This document shows, in pieces, positions 59,313 to 64,000 of a stretch of DNA of 64,000 nucleotides. The position numbers and the translations under genes were made by a program. The notes below the pieces were generated by a model. The model was not told where the DNA came from and searched no databases. It saw nothing but the letters and a program-made list of their open reading frames with translations. Source of the stretch: Phyto melanocephala. Taxonomy: Eukaryota; Arthropoda; Insecta; Diptera; Rhinophoridae. Where the stretch lies: assembly GCA_941918925.1 (NCBI GenBank), contig OW799234.1:74358543-74422542 (forward strand), read 5' to 3'. Each line of letters opens with the position of its first letter. Position 1 is the first letter of the stretch.

Positions 59313-60075
59313 CTAGCTCACCCGGTCCGTGTTGCTGGCCCTAAGCAAACATTAGTGTGGTATTACCACACAATTTAAATTGAGCTTTTAACGAAATTTA
59401 CGGCCTTCAAATAAACATCCATGGAATACCTATCATAAAGTTTTTTTACAGAATAACTTACATATGGTGTAGGTATGGGCTCAATCTAAAAAGAAGCGCA
59501 TGTATTTAAGGCAAATTGGAAACTGTATTTATTTATTACTTCATCTTAAGGCCAGCGGAGAGACAATGTTTTGTGCTTTTTATTTGGTGTAAAAACGTAT
59601 AAAATTTTTGGCGTGCCAACTCGGGAGCAAGCCACATATAACTGGCCGCGTGAAAAACATAAATTTTCTAAAATTAAGCCAGAAATAGTCAATGATTGGC
59701 TTTGTACTTTGTTGATGGGAATAGCAAAGGCAAGACCCATAAGGAATTGGAGCCGCTTAAGCTGGAATGGTAAATCGTTGGAAATTCTCGGAATTCGTGG
59801 CATAAGTACGTCTTTGCCTTTGAATTTATCACAGATGATTGTTGCCTCGATTAAATTTGGTGAACAGTTTTTAATGGTCAATCTAGTTCCGTTGCATAAC
59901 TTCGGTGCGTTTATGTTGCGAATAAGAATTACTGGTGATCCAACCGGTATGTTAGTACATGCGGTGGCATTCCGGGTGTTTGCAATGCATTTAATAATTC
60001 AGTTGGAAAATTAACGGCTTATTCTTCATTCATTACTGTGTCGATCGATTTGTATTTGATTAATTTGCAGAGCAG
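59313..60075 (-). mobile_element. Autonomous-type Helitron remnant, 3' end present
   Basis: The minus-strand 3' end CTAG at 59313-59316 is followed by T (A at 59312) and preceded by a GC-rich hairpin zone, as in the three short elements. The body encodes the end of a Helitron helicase. The 5' part is missing. Confidence 0.72.
59546..60060 (-). pseudogene. Helitron Rep/helicase C-terminus (Pif1-like)
   Basis: From the right: KYKSIDTVMNEE, stop, AVNFPTELLNALQTPGMPPH, frameshift near 59955, PVGSPVILIRNINAPKLCNG, then VLMPRIPRISNDLPFQLKRL. Next come FAIPINKVQSQSL and GQLYVACSRVGTP, which are the last helicase motifs (normally AMTINKSQGQSL and LYVALSR). The stop and frameshift make it inactive. 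Confidence 0.85.
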
Positions 60076-62652
60076 TTTTAATTGAATTTGCTCATTGAGC
60101 TGTAAATATTTTTTGAAAATAAACCGAAAACTCGGATTTTTGAATGCAACATTTCAAAAGTTTTAAAATATTGATATTGGATCAATATTAACATAGGTTG
60201 TTTGTAAATATCTTCGAAACTACATAACCGATTTAAGAGTTTGATATCTTGTTTTGAAAAACATGACAACGGCTTTAAAAAAAGCAAACAAAATAAATAT
60301 ATGTATGTATATGTCATTGGTGGTGCCATATGAAAATTAGATTTTGCCACGCCGCTTCGCCCATAGAACGAAAATTAAAAATCAGACTTCACAGTATCAC
60401 CCGCCTAAATATTCTAAAGATTTAAAGATGATTTAAGTTTTATTTAACCTAATACAAGTATAGGTTTTTACTTGCTCACTTTTAAGGATGTCTCGCTATC
60501 CTATTAGGGGTCATCAGGCATTTACAAGATAATGTAGATAATTAAAATATGTATATGCGCTGACGACGTCGATAAAGAAGTCGTCACCTGTTTCTCTCTT
60601 TCTCACTTTCTCTTCCTGTTTCTACGTGGATCCATCTGTAGATACCTTTAAGAAATTATATTAGTAAACATATTAAAATATGATGTGCTGGTTCCATACA
60701 CCGTTGAGAACTTTAAGTTCCTGTTACCAAATCTTATGTCTTATGTTAAATAGTACTATTGATGGCGTAGATTGCATAAGCAGTATCTCTGCAGATATAA
60801 TAACAAATTGAACGACCATACGCTGGACAGTATGACAAATGAAATTTTATTTTATTTTTTGAATTTTATTTAGAATAACACGGTGAATTATGTTACTGAA
60901 GACATGAATGGAATAAAACAAGAGCATAGCATGTTTAAGTTGCAGACCATTCTAATAATTTATTTGTTTTTTGTAATAACTTTGACGATATGTGAAAATA
61001 CTGCCATTAGAACTTTACAACTTGTAGTGCTTTGTGTTTAAAAAGAATTCTTACAAGGATTACAGCCAATATCAATTATTTTTTTTAAACTTATCAATTT
61101 ATCATAACTGGCAGTGCTGCTCCACAAAAAGAAACTATTCAAAGTTTTCAATGAAGAAATGTTTTTTTTTGAAAATTTGTTTGGTATATGTAGAATATAT
61201 TTCCAAAATATTTCAATGTAAAAGTTTTTTTTTTTTTTTTGTATTCAGTAAAAAAGTTGTGGTTCTAATCTGCACCACAGTGCTATCAACACAAAGTGCT
61301 TGTCTGTGGGGAAATGTAAATAAATAATAGGAACAATGTACAAAGTGAAACAAAAACAATAAAAACTAACATAACATGATTACAGGTATTTGAAATTTTT
61401 TTCCTTTTCATTCATTTTACTACACAAAAAGAGAGAAAAAATAAACAAACAAAATTATTCATTCATCTATGTAAACTCAATCAGCCAATTTGGTCTGGGA
61501 TATTGTTTTAATATTTACACATACACTTAAACATTGTTGTTATTGTATTGTTTTTTTCATTGAGTGCAAATAACTGATGTTTAAAAAATGTTTAGATTTT
61601 TTTTAAAAGTTTGAACTTATTTATTTTTTATTTAATTTTATATTTATTCTTTAAAAGTTTTGCTCCTTTTTTCTCTATACTACAATTTTGTATTTATTAT
61701 TTACATTGCAAAATTATTTCCAACGAGTTATTTGTTTTCCTTTTACTACCTCCTGTCAGTCTAATGTTTGTTTGTGCAAACTTACTTCTTGGAGGTGGGT
61801 GTTTTTATTTTTTAAATTTGTAGTTGCATAGTAAAAGCTGTTATAAGAATTTATTTGAATATTTTGTTACACAACATTTATCAAGTATTCATGTCCTATA
61901 TTTAAGTTTTTTCATGCTTTTATAAAATTTGCAATTCCTTAAAAAAGCTGCTCAGTTGCCACAGAACAATTATTCACTTTTTTCCACACATTTCATATGA
62001 ATTTTGAACAGTAATGTTTTATAACTTTCTTGAAATCTAATTCAGTAATATAAATTTTATGTAAAACCTTGTATATACCAAAAAAAACTCTTAGAACTTT
62101 TAATCATTTAAAACTTACATATAACGACCTGATAATTTTTTTAAAAATCTTTCCGACTACCTTTTGTTAGTTCTGCATTTATTAAAAGAATTTTCAGATT
62201 ATTTAATGTGTGTACATACATTAGCATCGTCATAAAAGAAAAATTTTAATTTTCGATAGAACTACTTAAAGTTGTTTGACAAAAGCTTAGTTAAATCGGA
62301 AATCTGCCACATAAAATTTCATGTTAGTAAAATAACACAAAATTGAAATTGTTTGTCCTAGAAACCAGATGCTATAAACGCATAGACGACAGCAGGTTAC
62401 TGACTGCAGCCCTTAAAAAAAAAGAATACATGTGTGTCAATGAAAAAGACTATTTTCACGGCAACATGGCAATACATTAACCGTTGTAGCTGTTGAATTG
62501 CCTTGAATTGAATAGATCGTTAATTAAATTAAATTGATAAACGGTGACTTATTTTTTATTTCATAACTTTTAATTCAAAAATTAAATCAGAAACAAATGT
62601 TATATTTTTAACTTTGTAAGTTGTATTTTAAGAATTTATTTATTTATTTTTT
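60076..62652. other. No gene recognised
   Basis: AT-rich sequence. CCACGCCGCTTCGCCC at 60348 resembles Helitron-end sequence and may be part of a decayed element. The remaining ORFs are low-complexity. Confidence 0.4.
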
Positions 62653-62768
62653 ATTCATTAAAAATATTTTAGGTTTATTAAATGCTTATACAACAGATGT
62701 TGTACAATGCTAATGTTTTAAATTTGTCAAATAAGCCTTCAATAAACCTAAAATATTTTTTTGAGTAC
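62653..62768. mobile_element. Diverged copy of the palindromic PIF/Harbinger-like MITE
   Basis: AAAATATTTTAGGTTTATTA and its complement near 62740-62760 form a hairpin around ACAGATGTTGTACAA, as in 27616-27732. The GGGCC termini are lost. Confidence 0.6.
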
Positions 62769-64000
62769 TGCAATTATATTTTAAAAACTTTGAGCTATGA
62801 ATGTTTGTATTAAATTAAAAAAATCTTATTTATTTTAAAATGTATCGGCTAAAGTCGGCTGTTAGTTATCGCCAATTAATTTTTTGCACCCCAGCCGTTG
62901 CCACTACCGCCGGCGCTGACTATTTCTTATTAGCTAATTACAATCTAACTGTCGTCTTCAACATAATAATGGAGCTGGCTACATGGCAACGATGGCAACC
63001 AATGACAGTTGTAGACATGTAGCTGTGTAACCTGCTGTTTGAGCATGACTAATTTATTATTTCTTAATATTTTTTATTAATTTTAATCATAAAAAAAATA
63101 TATAGAATTTAGCGTTAATTAGTAAAAAAAATTTTTTAAAGGGCCGGTCCACATATTTTATTTTGACTAGTTTTTAGCTTCTGTGCAATTTTCGTCATGA
63201 TTTTGTTTTAATATTATAATCTTGTTCCTCACAATATGAATAATATTTTTAGCAATCACATTCAAGTTGTAAGCCGGTTGCATTAAATAATTCACGAACC
63301 ACGTATGATTTAAATGAGGTTCGAGAAAAAACACACTAGCATCACTTGTTTAGTATCAAATTGCCTTTATATCGATTATAGATATAATTTCCGCTTAGCT
63401 TTTTACCTAATCCTTTAAAACAATATCTACAACTGCAAGTCAATCCACTAACGTCAATTTCTGTTATTATTAACAGCATTATTGTCATTTCCTCCTTACC
63501 AGCAAGATGATTTTTTTCTTATTTCCTTTGCATCTAGAACACACAGTATATAGATTTAAAGCAGTGTTAGGGTGAGTGCCGTTGTTACGGAAAACGAAAA
63601 TTCTCATTCATTAACCCTTTTAATTTGACAATATTTTCTTGTGACCCCAAAAAGTGCATATGCACATATATTCTAAGTATAGATGATGGTTCCATCTTTA
63701 TATTCATTAAAGACCCTATGCAGAGTCGTTGTGGGTTCAAGGCAGTGAAAGCAAGTATTAAAAAAACAAGAAACCAAAATTAAGTATTTTAAAAGGTTTT
63801 CTTATTTTTAACAAGTAATGGGGGATTCACAGTGGAGGTTGATTTTTAAAACGCTTTTTTTAATAGATCGCGCATGACTCTTATCAAACAGCTTTGTCAT
63901 TTTTGTTCAGTGTTTTATGACAAGTCATCATCAAAAGACCTACACCACAACAGCATTGCCAAATTGTTCAGCTGTATTGCGAAAAACAGTGGTCTGTAAA
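62769..64000. other. No gene recognised; possible piggyBac-type end at 63614
   Basis: TTAACCCTTTTAATTTGAC at about 63612 resembles the piggyBac-like end at 3168, but no partner end lies in the window. Nothing else was identified. Confidence 0.35.

Overview
The window is AT-rich eukaryotic DNA from a higher fly (Diptera, probably a calyptrate such as a blow fly or house fly relative). Three things point there: one split gene whose peptides match the insect Rab3-GEF/MADD family, GT-AG introns loaded with transposon remnants, and repeat families with dipteran-type ends (Helitron, hAT, piggyBac, Tc1/mariner, Penelope-like, non-LTR LINE and a tRNA-derived SINE). The species cannot be named from sequence alone.

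Left third (about 2.0-23.1 kb, minus strand): 17 consecutive coding exons of Rab3-GEF (MADD), starting at an ATG at 23121 and running leftwards to a donor at 2004. They join in frame into about 1521 codons covering the N-terminus, the tripartite DENN module, the acidic/serine-rich linker and the conserved central blocks. The C-terminal exons are not in bases 1-2003, so the gene runs off the left edge. Small in-frame exons of 33, 39 and 51 nt are present, and one intron appears to use a GC-AG splice pair. The introns hold a piggyBac deletion derivative (3172-3856), a hAT-like element (11879-12959), a Helitron-like element with an internal tandem array (18467-19209), a SINE tail and three copies of a dispersed repeat whose 3' end is a hairpin.

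Right two thirds (about 23.1-64 kb): no host protein-coding gene was recognised. This is upstream/intergenic DNA (or a long 5' UTR intron) made of AT-rich sequence and a dense collection of mobile elements. The main ones are a Penelope-like fragment with a GIY-YIG endonuclease ORF inside an 834/838-bp inverted repeat (28052-30160); a 5'-truncated LINE with an RNase H domain and a (CCTAA)n tail (31396-32367); several TIR elements with clean target-site duplications; three Helitron-like elements and a Helitron helicase remnant; a mariner-like transposase broken by frameshifts (43156-44055); a 288-bp tandem array (about 46.6-47.7 kb); a palindromic hAT-like element (50012-51136); a multicopy arthropod gene family remnant enclosed by inverted repeats (about 54.5-55.7 kb); and a tRNA-derived SINE (57326-57534).

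The most unusual structures are the Penelope palindrome, the TIR-bounded arthropod gene remnant, the dispersed repeat with a compensated terminal hairpin, and the SINE and LINE that share a (CCTAA)n tail. All identifications come from reading motifs and translations by eye; no database search was run.
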